The translations under genes and the position numbers were made by a program. From assembly GCF_001699815.1 (NCBI RefSeq), contig NZ_MCGB01000096.1, positions 1-64,000 of the forward strand: a stretch of DNA of 64,000 nucleotides. Reading direction: 5' to 3'. The stretch comes from Ralstonia pickettii (GTDB taxonomy: Bacteria > Pseudomonadota > Gammaproteobacteria > Burkholderiales > Burkholderiaceae). The stretch's first letter is position 1. Each line of letters begins with the position of its first letter. Below, one piece after another: positions 8,554 to 17,456 of the stretch. The notes beneath the pieces are model-generated. The model saw nothing but the letters and a program-made list of their open reading frames with translations, made no database searches and was not told the origin of the DNA.

Positions 8554-9624
8554 TCAGGCAAAGATCCGGGCGAGCGTGACCAGCTTGCGCAGCGTCAGGT
8601 CGGGGCTGCGCCGCAGGTTACGGATGAGGGCCGCAATGGCCGCCGGCGTCAGCTTCGGCTTGGTGAAGCTGGCAGGCATCGACTGCCCCCACTGCGACAT
8701 GGCCTCGCGGCTGACCGGGTGAATGCCGGTCGGCTGATCTGCGGTGAACAGGTCACCGTCGCAGTAGTGCTCGTGCTTGTCGCCCCACAGGTCTTGCCAG
8801 TAGTCGAAAATCTGGCTTCCGAGAATGTGCCGCCCCAACCCCCAGGCGTGCTTCCACCCCTGCTCGCGCAGCATGCGATGCCCCATGCCGACGGCATCGG
8901 CATCGATCAGTTCGAAGGCGCTGTGGCTGTACTTCGACACAAAACCCTGAGCCAGCGCGAGCGTGTGGTGGTCGGCCGGCATGTCGCCCAAATCGAGCCG
9001 CATGAATGCGACCGCAGGCGAGCCGTCCGGCAACACCTGCACGTCGCTCGGTATGAAACCGAAGTGCTGCGTGTACCAGGCGCAGGTGGCCTGAAAGTCG
9101 GCAAGCTCCAGAACGACATGCCCCAGGCGAATCACCTCGGGTGTACCCACGGGCGGCCGCTGCGTTTCGTTGATGCGCAAAGGGGCGTCCACCGAGTTGA
9201 GCGACAACGCTGAACGGTGCGGCAACTCGGTTGTCGGTGCCTGATCCGCAATGGCATCGACGCGGAAGCCGGACGGGTCGACGAGTCGCACGCGATAGCC
9301 ACCACCCGGCCAATCCAACGGCTCCACGGTCGAGGCTCCGGGCAGCTTTGACAGGGCATCCAAGGCTGCGCGTCCGGCGACCTGCAACCCGAAGCCGGCA
9401 AACGCGGCCTTTGGCGCCTTGCGCACGACATAGCAGAACGGCGCCGGGCCGGTGCCGCGCAAGAGCAATGTCGATTCGTCGCGCTGCACCGTCACGAGAC
9501 CAAAGTCATTGAGAAACCGCTCGGCGCGTTCGAGATCGGGCCGATCGAACATCAGGTAGGCGAGCGCCAACGCCTTGGTCGTCGGCTGCGGATGGCGTGC
9601 AGGCTGTGCTGTGGTGAGTTTCAT
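8554..9624 (-). CDS. Type I extradiol (VOC-fold) ring-cleavage dioxygenase
   Basis: A 356-residue two-domain vicinal-oxygen-chelate protein. The non-heme iron triad is recognisable as H169 (RLGHVVLEL), H234 (KYSHSAFEL) and E285 (DKHEHYCDGD), with spacing matching BphC-type enzymes. The N-terminal VOC domain (about 18-130) lacks such ligands, as is normal for the family. It cleaves a catechol- or hydroquinone-type ring next to a hydroxyl with O2. It follows the FAD hydroxylase by 10 bp and precedes the FAH-fold hydrolase by 48 bp. The C-terminal extension (about 300-356) is longer than in small catechol dioxygenases. Ring substrate unknown. Confidence 0.88.
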   Translation of the reverse strand: MKLTTAQPARHPQPTTKALALAYLMFDRPDLERAERFLNDFGLVTVQRDESTLLLRGTGPAPFCYVVRKAPKAAFAGFGLQVAGRAALDALSKLPGASTVEPLDWPGGGYRVRLVDPSGFRVDAIADQAPTTELPHRSALSLNSVDAPLRINETQRPPVGTPEVIRLGHVVLELADFQATCAWYTQHFGFIPSDVQVLPDGSPAVAFMRLDLGDMPADHHTLALAQGFVSKYSHSAFELIDADAVGMGHRMLREQGWKHAWGLGRHILGSQIFDYWQDLWGDKHEHYCDGDLFTADQPTGIHPVSREAMSQWGQSMPASFTKPKLTPAAIAALIRNLRRSPDLTLRKLVTLARIFA

Positions 9625-9634
9625 GGCAAGACAC

Positions 9635-11323
9635 TCAGGCGGATTGAACGGCGGCGGCAGTGGCGGGCACGGGCTCAGCTCGGCCGCCGAGCAGCGCCAG
9701 GCTCTCGTGAACGAGGCGGTCTACCTCGGCGGCTGGCCCGTCATGGACGACCGTGCGATCCGGGCGCACAACGGCCGCCCAGCCCACGGGCACCGCGTCG
9801 GGAAGGAACGTGCCGTTGAGGTCCTCCCAAACGCCGGGTACCCCACGGTGCAGAGGCTGCCCCCGATGCGCGATCCGAACGAACGTACCGCCCAGGCGTT
9901 CGAATGCCGCTGCCGTTGCGGGCTCCAGCGCGGCGCGGGCGTCGCAGCCGAAACTGACGAGCGTGTATCCGTGGCCGAGCACGTCGTCGCTCAGGCACAT
10001 GTGGCCCTCCGCGTTCCTGACCCAGCCCTGCGGGATCACTCCACCACGCATCAGCTTGGTGGACGAGCATCCTTTGACGAACAGTCCGGTCTTGAACGCG
10101 TTCTTCGGCTTGATGCGCAACTCCTCGAATTGCGAACGCAGGCCCGGCACCAGCCGGGTCAAGCGCATCAAGCCGTGCGTCAACAGCGCGATGGGCGCAC
10201 TGCGCGGCATCACCAGCTTGCCCATGAACCGCGCGAGATTGATCATGGCTTTCGCGTGCGGGCGGCGCTCCTCGTCGTAGGTGTCGAGAATCTGCGCATC
10301 CGCCCGCCCTTGGAGCACCCAGGCCAGCTTCCAGCTCAGGTTGGCGGCGTCCCGGAGTCCTGCGACCAGCCCTTGGCCAACAAACGGCGGGGTGATGTGC
10401 GCCGCATCACCAACGAGGAACACCCGGCCAACGCTGAACCGGTCGACGGTTCTGGCATGAAAGCGATAGACCGCCTTGCGTTCGATCGTGATGCTGTCAA
10501 CGTCCGTCCACGGCGCCAGCAGCTCGCGAATACGGCTGTCCGATTCCATGTCGTCGCGGCTCTCGCCTGGCTGGAGCATGAACTCCCAACGCTCGCGCGC
10601 GCCTGGGGCGACCATGTGCGGCGTGGGGCGCCGGTGGTCGCAGAGAAATTCAACATGGTCGATCGGCTTGGGGACATGACGCGCATCGACAATGAGCCAA
10701 TCCTCCGCGTACGTCGTGCCCCGGAATTCCTGCCCGATCAGGTGGCGCACGAGCGAACTCGCCCCGTCTGCACCCACCAGGTAGCGAGCGCGGACCCGGT
10801 GTACCTGCCCGCACCCGATATCCAGCGAAGCCAGTACGCCATCCGGCTGATTCGTGATGCTGAGCAGCGTGGTGCCGAGCGCGACATGCACATCACCGTG
10901 CGCTGCCAGGCGTGCGCGCAGACAGCGCTCCAGATCGGGCTGATAGAACGTGACGAGCTTCGGATGGCCATCCAGGCTGCCCAGCGTGTTGACACGCCCG
11001 AATTCGCCCAGCCAGGGCGAATGCATCCGGACGTGGGGAATGGCCACCGTTTCGAAATCACCTTCGCTGATGCCTGCCTGTTGCAGGATCCGCAAGGCTT
11101 CGTTATCCAGCGCAATGGCACGCGGGGCCATATAGATGTCGGGGGCCTTGTCGATCGCCAACACGCTCACGCCATGACGCGCCAGCAGATTGGCCACCAT
11201 GGCCCCGACGGGGCCAAGCCCCACGACAAGGATGTCTATCTGAGATGGCAACTCACCTGCCCCCTGAGGGCATGCGCCATCCGCGACGCGTGAACTGGCA
11301 CGCGCATGTGCTTTTGTCTCCAC
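9635..11323 (-). CDS. FAD-dependent aromatic hydroxylase (MhpA/PheA-like)
   Basis: A 562-residue class A flavoprotein monooxygenase. The dinucleotide fold GLGPVG is at 35-40, the DG motif reads GADGASSLVRH and the second FAD motif is GRVFLVGDAAHITPPFVGQG, so NADPH-dependent ring hydroxylation is very likely. The C-terminal thioredoxin-like domain of the MhpA group is present from about residue 400. The start is a GTG at 11323 behind GGAG (ACGGAGTAGCG); no ATG fits as well. It is the first gene of the operon and is read from a strong promoter at 11380-11408, back-to-back with a TetR gene. It probably makes the dihydroxylated ring substrate for the adjacent dioxygenase. Confidence 0.88.
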   Translation of the reverse strand: METKAHARASSRVADGACPQGAGELPSQIDILVVGLGPVGAMVANLLARHGVSVLAIDKAPDIYMAPRAIALDNEALRILQQAGISEGDFETVAIPHVRMHSPWLGEFGRVNTLGSLDGHPKLVTFYQPDLERCLRARLAAHGDVHVALGTTLLSITNQPDGVLASLDIGCGQVHRVRARYLVGADGASSLVRHLIGQEFRGTTYAEDWLIVDARHVPKPIDHVEFLCDHRRPTPHMVAPGARERWEFMLQPGESRDDMESDSRIRELLAPWTDVDSITIERKAVYRFHARTVDRFSVGRVFLVGDAAHITPPFVGQGLVAGLRDAANLSWKLAWVLQGRADAQILDTYDEERRPHAKAMINLARFMGKLVMPRSAPIALLTHGLMRLTRLVPGLRSQFEELRIKPKNAFKTGLFVKGCSSTKLMRGGVIPQGWVRNAEGHMCLSDDVLGHGYTLVSFGCDARAALEPATAAAFERLGGTFVRIAHRGQPLHRGVPGVWEDLNGTFLPDAVPVGWAAVVRPDRTVVHDGPAAEVDRLVHESLALLGGRAEPVPATAAAVQSA

Positions 11324-11376
11324 CGCTACTCCGTTTCTTTGTCTACGCCTCAGTCAGGCTTCTTCCGCCTTTTTTT

Positions 11377-11416
11377 GACATTAAAGTCATGCCTGATGAT
11401 TTTGTCAATATCGACA
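11377..11416 (-). promoter_or_regulatory. Shared 40-bp promoter/operator, copy 1 (aromatic operon)
   Basis: On the minus strand a near-consensus sigma-70 promoter is present: TTGACA at 11408-11403, a 17-bp spacer (AAATCATCAGGCATGAC) and TTTAAT at 11385-11380, about 50 nt before the GTG of the FAD hydroxylase. Flanking and internal elements (TGTCGATA before, ATCAG and ATGAC in the spacer, GTCA after) recur almost unchanged at 22067-22106 and 25075-25114. This is best read as the operator of the paralogous TetR proteins encoded at 11461 and 22150. Confidence 0.75.
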
Positions 11417-11430
11417 TTCGAATCTATAAT
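11402..11430 (+). promoter_or_regulatory. Sigma-70 promoter of the first TetR gene
   Basis: TTGTCA (11402-11407), exactly 17 bp, then a perfect TATAAT (11425-11430), 30 nt upstream of the TetR ATG at 11461. Its -35 hexamer lies on top of the -35 of the divergent aromatic-operon promoter, offset by one base, so a repressor bound here would block both directions. Confidence 0.7.
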
Positions 11431-11460
11431 TCCGGCCACGACAAGGACCACCAGACCATC

Positions 11461-12216
11461 ATGGCCACCACCGAGACTCGCCGAACTCCGAAGCGCTCCG
11501 TTGCGAAGACGCCTACCCCTGCGGCGCCGGCCGCCGACGAGCGGGAGCCCCGTGGCGCACGGCGCAAGCGGGAAACGCGCGCGCGCTTGCTGGATGCCGC
11601 GCTTCGGCTCATGGCTGACCGGGGCATGGAGGGCGTTGCCATCAACGAAATTACCGAGGCCGCGGATGTGGGTTTCGGGTCGTTCTACAACCACTTCGAA
11701 TCGAAAGAAGCCATCTACGCCGCGCTGGTGAGCGCCGTGTTCGAGGAGTTCGCCGATTCGCTCGACAAGCTGACGGAAGGGTTATCCGACGCGGCCGAGA
11801 TCATTTCGGTATCGGTGCGGCATACGTTGGTCCGGGCGAGGCGCGAGCCTGTGTGGGGACGCTTCCTCATTCGGGAGGGCTTCTCGGCGCGCGTGCTGAC
11901 GCACGGCCTCGGCCAGCGCCTGCTGCGCGATATTGAGCGCGGCATCGCGGCAAAGCGGTTTGTCGTGGCGGATCCGTTTATCGGATTCCTGTCGGTCGGC
12001 GGCACCGTGCTGACCGCCGTCTCGGCCGAACTCAACTTTCTGGCGCCCGACGCGCCGGCCGCGAATATCGTCAAAGAGCTGGGTTTCTCGGGGGAGCATT
12101 TCCCCGAACGCACGGCAGCGGCGCTGCTCCAGACGCTGGGGCTCAAGCGCGCTGAAGCCGAAAAAGTGGCCGCCCGACCGCTGCCCGTTGTAGAGACAGC
12201 CGACAGCGCAAGCTGA
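11461..12216 (+). CDS. TetR-family regulator, paralogue 1 (aromatic operon)
   Basis: A 251-residue TetR/AcrR protein. After a basic, Pro/Ala-rich leader of about 35 residues comes the helix-turn-helix domain (RETRARLLDAALRLMADRG, then NEITEAADVGFGSFYNHFES, about residues 38-82); the rest is an all-helical ligand-binding domain. It shares long identical blocks with the TetR at 22150 (for example ITEAADVGFGSFYNHFESKE and RHTL.RA.REP.WGR), so the two are recent paralogues. It is divergent from the aromatic catabolic operon and most likely represses it and itself through the 40-bp element between them. Inducer unknown, plausibly the aromatic substrate. Confidence 0.88.
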   Translation: MATTETRRTPKRSVAKTPTPAAPAADEREPRGARRKRETRARLLDAALRLMADRGMEGVAINEITEAADVGFGSFYNHFESKEAIYAALVSAVFEEFADSLDKLTEGLSDAAEIISVSVRHTLVRARREPVWGRFLIREGFSARVLTHGLGQRLLRDIERGIAAKRFVVADPFIGFLSVGGTVLTAVSAELNFLAPDAPAANIVKELGFSGEHFPERTAAALLQTLGLKRAEAEKVAARPLPVVETADSAS

Positions 12217-12222
12217 CCTGAG

Positions 12223-12244
12223 CGCCCGCGTTGCAGCGCGGGCG
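12223..12244. terminator. Bidirectional hairpin between tetR-1 and pqiC
   Basis: CGCCCGCG-TTGCAG-CGCGGGCG gives an 8-bp GC stem with a 6-nt loop, 7 nt after the TetR stop and 15 nt after the pqiC stop (convergent genes). No U-tract is present, but position and strength suit a shared transcription terminator. Confidence 0.55.
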
Positions 12245-12259
12245 TCTAGGCGACCCCCC

Positions 12260-12934
12260 TTACTTGCCGACGGTACTGGCCGCCGAATCCAGGCAACCTG
12301 GCATCGGTCGCGCCACGTCTGCCGGTGCGGCGGGGTATGCCAGCAGCGCCTCGGCCATCTGCGAAGCCAGCGCCTTCAGCGCGCGCCGATGGCCCTCTAC
12401 CACGCCGTCAATACCGGCGGATACGACCTCCTGGACGACGCTGCGGCACGTCAGCAGTTGACGATCTTCCGCGGTGCGCATCGTCCAGACCGCATCGATC
12501 AGGACGTGCGAGCCGCGCCAAGCATCAAACCGCTGTACATCCACGGCCACGCGGTAGACGGGCCGTCTCCCATCGTATGGAAGGCCGTGCAGGTCCATCG
12601 CGCGGATCTGCAACGCCAGCCCGGACGACAGCGCCGCACGAATCTCATCAGCCACGGGCGAAGCCCAGCGGTCCATTTCCAGGATATCGACCTGGCCTGA
12701 ACCGGCCTGGACGACCAGCCGCCTGCCCGCCACCGACGGCGGAACACGTACCGCCACCACATCGACGAGATACGTTCGCACAGGTGCCTGTGCCGGTGCG
12801 GACGCCGCAACGCCATCGGCATCGGCACCGAGCAAGCTATGAAAGCGCGCCGGCGGCGAGCTGCATGCTGCGAGCGCTGCGCAGGCAACCACGCCAGCAA
12901 GGGTGCGGCAAATTGGGAGCCACGACACCATCAC
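12260..12934 (-). CDS. pqiC: PqiC-like ABC-transport auxiliary lipoprotein
   Basis: A 224-residue outer-membrane lipoprotein of the PqiC/DUF330 family. The signal peptide ends in a lipobox (VVACAALAAC, Cys at about 23), and the mature protein shows the family pattern starting at RFHSLL and the strand YLVDVVAVRVPPSVAGRRLVV. PqiC forms a ring that docks the PqiB tunnel to the outer membrane, completing a lipid path across the periplasm. The gene overlaps pqiB by 4 bp, implying coupled translation. Confidence 0.85.
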   Translation of the reverse strand: MMVSWLPICRTLAGVVACAALAACSSPPARFHSLLGADADGVAASAPAQAPVRTYLVDVVAVRVPPSVAGRRLVVQAGSGQVDILEMDRWASPVADEIRAALSSGLALQIRAMDLHGLPYDGRRPVYRVAVDVQRFDAWRGSHVLIDAVWTMRTAEDRQLLTCRSVVQEVVSAGIDGVVEGHRRALKALASQMAEALLAYPAAPADVARPMPGCLDSAASTVGK

Positions 12935-14526
12935 CGCGCATCTCCTTTCTTGCCAAACAGCAGCGATTCCGGATGGCGTTCCAGATAGTCCGTCAGCGCA
13001 TTGAGCGATTGAAGCGTGCGCGTCAGTTCCTGCATCGCCTCGTGCACATCCGACTGGAGCGGGGAATCCTGCCGCAAGGTTGCCTGCGCTGCGTTGAAGG
13101 TCTGCTGTGCAGACGCCAGTGTGTCCCGCGCCTGAGGCACCACTTCGGTATCCAGATGACCGAATAGGCGGTTTGCATTTTCGAGCGCGCCGTTCAGGTT
13201 GCTGCCGATCTTGTCGAACGGCACCTGGTTGAGCTTCTTCGCGATGTCGGCAAGCTGCACCTGCAATTCATCAAGCGAGTTCGGAACCGTCGGCAACTCC
13301 ACCGGCGACCGATGGACATCGACCGTCGCACGCGGTGCCTTGGGGAACATGTCGAGCGCAACGTACAACTGACCCGTCAGCAGGTTGCCCATGCGAAGCT
13401 GCCCACGCAGCCCCTGCATGACCAAGTGCTGCAGCATTTCATGACCGCCCGGCGTGTCGGGCGCAGGAAGCGAGGTGTTGCTGCGCCGGCTGAGCCGCGA
13501 CGGATACAGCGCCATCACAACACGCATGCTGAACGTTTTCGCCGCCTCGTCGTACTCGATGCCGATGTCGGTGACGTTGCCCAATGCAATGCCGCGCAAA
13601 TCCACAGGTGCGCCGACAGACAGACCGCGCAGCGACTGGTTGAATCGCATGACCACAGTAAGCGGCGCACCGTCGGGCTCGCGCATCGCATCCGCTTCAT
13701 CGGACGCCAACTGAAACACAGTGCTGTCCGGCGGCGGTGGCCCATCCGCCTGGCCCTGCGGCGACTGAAACGCCAGCCCGCCAACGATGACGGTGGCCAG
13801 CGATTGCGTATTCAGCTTCAGGCCGCTGGAATCGAGCCGGAGGTCGACCCCGCTGGCATGCCACCAGCGCGTGTTGGTCCCGACGTATTTGTCGTAGGGT
13901 GCGTTGACGAAGACTTTCACCTGCACGCCCCCGCCCTGCTTGTCCAACGCAAAGCCCACCACTTGCCCCACTTGCAGATGGCGATAGAAGACCGGCGCGC
14001 CGATATCGACGGAACCGAGCGAATCGCCGTGCAGCGAGAACTGGCGTCCCTGCTGATCCGTGGTGACGGAAGGCGGACTCTCCAGCCCCACGAACTGGGT
14101 CTGGCTGTCTTTGGAATGCCCAATATCCACGCCGATATACGCGCCGGAAAGCAACGTGCCCAGCCCGGATATGCCGCTCGCGCCCACACGCGGTCGGACC
14201 ACCCAAAACCGGGTGTCCTTGGCCGCAAAGCGCTCGGCTTCGCGCGCCAGCTGAATCTTCACCATCACGCGTTTCAGATCCGGTGTGAGCGAGATGGCTT
14301 GTATCGTGCCGATCTCGACGTCCTTGTACTTCACCTTGGTCTTGCCTGCCTCAAGGCCCTCGGCATTGGAAAAGGTGACGGTCACGACAGGGCCTTTCTC
14401 GGCGATGGTCTTGGCAACCAGCGCAAGCCCGATCAACGCCGCGATCAGCGGCACGAGCCACACAATGGAAGGGAGCCAACGCCGTGGAGGCGTGATCTCG
14501 GGAAGAGGTAGATCGATAGAACGCAT
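12931..14526 (-). CDS. pqiB: PqiB, MCE-domain periplasm-spanning protein
   Basis: A 531-residue protein with one N-terminal membrane anchor (WLPSIVWLVPLIAALIGLAL, about 17-36) followed by three MCE domains (roughly 45-140, 160-230 and 285-395) and a long C-terminal coiled-coil segment (about 420-510). In E. coli the PqiB hexamer forms stacked MCE rings and a helical tube spanning the periplasm for lipid traffic. The typical MCE start FSNAEGLEAGKTKVKYKDVEIG is easily seen. It lies 51 bp after pqiA and overlaps pqiC by 4 bp. Length and domain number match the family. Confidence 0.93.
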   Translation of the reverse strand: MRSIDLPLPEITPPRRWLPSIVWLVPLIAALIGLALVAKTIAEKGPVVTVTFSNAEGLEAGKTKVKYKDVEIGTIQAISLTPDLKRVMVKIQLAREAERFAAKDTRFWVVRPRVGASGISGLGTLLSGAYIGVDIGHSKDSQTQFVGLESPPSVTTDQQGRQFSLHGDSLGSVDIGAPVFYRHLQVGQVVGFALDKQGGGVQVKVFVNAPYDKYVGTNTRWWHASGVDLRLDSSGLKLNTQSLATVIVGGLAFQSPQGQADGPPPPDSTVFQLASDEADAMREPDGAPLTVVMRFNQSLRGLSVGAPVDLRGIALGNVTDIGIEYDEAAKTFSMRVVMALYPSRLSRRSNTSLPAPDTPGGHEMLQHLVMQGLRGQLRMGNLLTGQLYVALDMFPKAPRATVDVHRSPVELPTVPNSLDELQVQLADIAKKLNQVPFDKIGSNLNGALENANRLFGHLDTEVVPQARDTLASAQQTFNAAQATLRQDSPLQSDVHEAMQELTRTLQSLNALTDYLERHPESLLFGKKGDAR

Positions 14527-14577
14527 TGCTTACAAGGAAGAGAAGACGGACGGACGGACGGAGTGCGCGAGACCCGC

Positions 14578-15903
14578 TCAGGAATCGTCGTGCGCGGGTG
14601 CTTCGTCGGGGATCGGGTCCCAGATAAGCCGGGGGTCGAATTGCATGGAGGCGATCATCGTCAGGATCACCACAGCGCCAAAAGCCAGTGCCCCCGGGCC
14701 CGCGGTGATGACAGCGAAGGAGCCGAAGTGCACCAGTGCAACCGTGAGCGCCACCACGAACACATCGAGCATCGACCACCTGCCGATGCGTTCGACAAGG
14801 CGATAGAGCCGTGTCCTTTCGTGCGGACGCCACGTGGAGCGCCGATGTGCCGCGAATACCAGCAGCGCAAGAATGGCGAGCTTGAGCATCGGCACCACCA
14901 CGCTTGCAATAAAGACGACCGCAGCGAGGCCCCAGTCGCCGGAGGTCCAGAAGTACGCCACCCCGCTCAGGATCGTGTCGTCTTCCGAGCGCCCGAGTGA
15001 GGTGCTGTGCATCACCGGTAGCAGGTTGGCCGGGATGTACAGCAGCGCGGCAGCCAGGAGCAATGCGGCAGTGCGCGAAACGCTGGCCGGGCGGCGTTCG
15101 TGCAAGGCCGTATGGCAACGACGGCACTGCGGATGCGACCCGACGCCATCCAGCTGTTGCACGCTGCCGCACGTGTGGCAGACCACCAGCCCCGCCTGCT
15201 TTGCGGAGAGGGCCTGCAGCGAGTCCGCCACGACCGGTTCTTTCAACGACCAGCCAGTTCGCAGTTCGCCAGACGGCGCTGCGCCATCCCCACCCTCAAT
15301 CTCGTCGCACGCATGCCAGAGCCTGTGCGGATCGAAGCGCGAAACCAGCGCCAGCAGCACCGTCAACGCGCCGAATGCAAACAGGCCTGCACCGGGAATC
15401 ACGCGCGCGAGGCTGATCATCTTGACCGTCGTGACCAGCACGCCGAGCATGAACACTTCGATCATTCCCCAAGGGCGAAGCCATTGGAGAAAGCGGATGA
15501 CGAGGCGAAATCCGGGCGGCACACTGCCCGCGCGCAACGGAAGCAACACGTAAAGCAACGCGAGCAATTCCATCGAGGGAAAAAGCGTGGTGGTGAAAAA
15601 CACGACCGCAGCCACGACGCCCATGTGTCCCGCCCAAAGTGAGGACACTGCGTCAAGCAACGTGGCTTGCGACGTCATCCCCTGGGCCTTGAGGGCAATG
15701 ATCGGGAAGCATTGCGCGATCACCAGCGTAATGAGCGCAGCCACCGCCATCGCAGCTGCGTTGTCGAGTGTCGGCCGGGCGAGATGGGCGCTGCTCAGGT
15801 CGCTCGCACAACGCGAGCATCGGACGTTCAAGCCTTCCAACGGCGGCGGCCGCCGAAACACGCGGTCGCACTCATGGCAGGCAATCAGGTGGGTGGATTC
15901 CAT
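14578..15903 (-). CDS. pqiA: PqiA, inner-membrane lipid-transport partner
   Basis: A 441-residue protein with two PqiA modules, each a zinc-ribbon-like Cys cluster (C9/C12 and C29/C32 near the N-terminus; VCHTCG and CRRC near residue 235) followed by about four membrane helices. It is the inner-membrane component of the PqiABC lipid-transfer system, linked to envelope stress. The ATG at 15903 (MESTHLIACHECD) is chosen because the first zinc ribbon starts there; the ribosome-binding site is poor. The gene starts 87 bp after the RND outer-membrane factor on the same strand, so it may be cotranscribed with the pump. Confidence 0.9.
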   Translation of the reverse strand: MESTHLIACHECDRVFRRPPPLEGLNVRCSRCASDLSSAHLARPTLDNAAAMAVAALITLVIAQCFPIIALKAQGMTSQATLLDAVSSLWAGHMGVVAAVVFFTTTLFPSMELLALLYVLLPLRAGSVPPGFRLVIRFLQWLRPWGMIEVFMLGVLVTTVKMISLARVIPGAGLFAFGALTVLLALVSRFDPHRLWHACDEIEGGDGAAPSGELRTGWSLKEPVVADSLQALSAKQAGLVVCHTCGSVQQLDGVGSHPQCRRCHTALHERRPASVSRTAALLLAAALLYIPANLLPVMHSTSLGRSEDDTILSGVAYFWTSGDWGLAAVVFIASVVVPMLKLAILALLVFAAHRRSTWRPHERTRLYRLVERIGRWSMLDVFVVALTVALVHFGSFAVITAGPGALAFGAVVILTMIASMQFDPRLIWDPIPDEAPAHDDS

Positions 15904-15990
15904 GGGCGTGGACGGAGCCAATCGGCATTGCGGGCGAAGCACGGCACTCCACGCGAGTCGCGTGGAGGCCGAGCCCATCCAAAGGCAATG

Positions 15991-17454
15991 TCAGTCCTTG
16001 GCGATCGTCTGGACAGTGTTTGCGGGCAGTTCACCCATGGCCTGCAGCAAGGCAGCCGTGTCGCTCATGCGCCGGCTGGTCGCACGCACGGTGTCGAGTT
16101 GCGCATTCAGGTACTGCACCTCGCTCGACTGCTCCGCAGATGCGGGCAGCGCCCCCAAGCGGCGGCGCGAAGCGGTCTCGTTGAAGGCCGTACGCGCAGC
16201 CGTCGAAGCCACTTCTGCTGAGGCGAGCGTCTGTGCATCGTTCTCCAGCGCGGCGAGCGTGTCGGCAACGTTTTCAAATGCCGACAAGACCGCCGACTTG
16301 TACTGCAGGACCGTTGCGTCATACAGCTCGAGCGTGGCGCGGCGGTGCGCCATCAAGGCGCCGCCGTGGAAGATCGGCTGACTCAGCCCGGCGCCCACGG
16401 CCCATAAGCCGCCCGCCCCCGACAGCAGCGCAGGCCAGCTCAACCCACCCCGACCAAGCGAGGCTGTGAGTGACAGGCTCGGGAAAAGCTGTGCGGTGGC
16501 CTCGCCTGCGTCTGCAGACGCTGCCCTGACCGCAGCAGCGGCGGCGCGGATATCCGGCCGGGCACGGAGCAGATCCGAGGGTACGGCTACAGGCACCTGG
16601 TTCGGCAGCGAAAGGCTGCTGAACTCGGGTACCGCCGGCGCTGCATCCGGTGTGCGGCCCAGCAACACGGCCAACGCGTGGATCGACACCGCACGCTGTT
16701 GACGCAACTGCGGCAGCGTCGCCGCCAGCGATGCGGCGCTCTGCGTCGATGCCAGCGCCTGCGCATGCGAGAGCGCCCCCAGCTCGTACCGCCGCAGGCT
16801 GTCTCGCGCCGTCGCGTCTGCCACCACAACAAGACGTTCGGTCAAGGCGATCTGCTGGTCCAGCGCGGCCGCGTTGATCACGGCGCCGACAATATTCGCC
16901 GCGAGGGCACGCCGTGCTGCCTCCAGTTCGCAGCCACGCACATCCACCCGCGCCGCGCTCGCGGCATTGGCATAGCGCGTGGCACCGAACAGGTCGAAGG
17001 TGTAATGCGCCTGTAACTGGCCAACAAACACGTTGTAGCGCAGCGCTTCGGGGCCCACGCCCGTGAGGTTCGGCGTGCGCTGGCGTGCCACCTGCGCCCC
17101 GGCGTCCAGGGACGGCAATGTTGATGCACCCACCTGCGCACGCAGTTCCTCCTGGGCGGCGGACAAGGTCTTCTGCGTTGCAGCCAGCGTGGGGTTATTG
17201 CGCAGTCCTTCTTCCACCAACGCGTTCAGCGCATCGGAGCGATAGAGCTTCCACCATTGCGGCACCGGCGCGGCGCCCACATCAAACTGCTGGGCAACGC
17301 CGGCCGCTTCCACCGTCTTGGCAGGCTGCGTGGTTAAACCGTAATGGTCCGGCGAAGGCGTGGCAGGCGGCACGGCAGTAGGCGCCACGGAGCACGCCGT
17401 GAGAGCGAGCACCGACGTTGCGACAAGCGCGCACGTCATACGAGAGCGTTTCAT
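15991..17454 (-). CDS. NodT/OprM-type outer-membrane efflux lipoprotein
   Basis: A 487-residue TolC-like channel of the NodT family. A lipoprotein signal (SVLALTACSVAP) is followed by two repeats of the outer-membrane efflux domain (about 60-260 and 270-470) with the usual heptad-rich helices and the conserved RPDIRAAEAxV-like motif (here RARPDIRAAAAAVRAA). It provides the exit duct for the RND pump encoded 2 bp upstream. ATG 17454 follows GGAGAATTGATC. It is the last gene of the adaptor-pump-duct trio. Confidence 0.93.
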   Translation of the reverse strand: MKRSRMTCALVATSVLALTACSVAPTAVPPATPSPDHYGLTTQPAKTVEAAGVAQQFDVGAAPVPQWWKLYRSDALNALVEEGLRNNPTLAATQKTLSAAQEELRAQVGASTLPSLDAGAQVARQRTPNLTGVGPEALRYNVFVGQLQAHYTFDLFGATRYANAASAARVDVRGCELEAARRALAANIVGAVINAAALDQQIALTERLVVVADATARDSLRRYELGALSHAQALASTQSAASLAATLPQLRQQRAVSIHALAVLLGRTPDAAPAVPEFSSLSLPNQVPVAVPSDLLRARPDIRAAAAAVRAASADAGEATAQLFPSLSLTASLGRGGLSWPALLSGAGGLWAVGAGLSQPIFHGGALMAHRRATLELYDATVLQYKSAVLSAFENVADTLAALENDAQTLASAEVASTAARTAFNETASRRRLGALPASAEQSSEVQYLNAQLDTVRATSRRMSDTAALLQAMGELPANTVQTIAKD

Positions 17455-17456
17455 GA

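Noticed and set aside
9575-11293. A 572-codon open frame antisense to the FAD hydroxylase gene
   Set aside because: Shadow frame; the minus strand shows all three FAD motifs of the hydroxylase.
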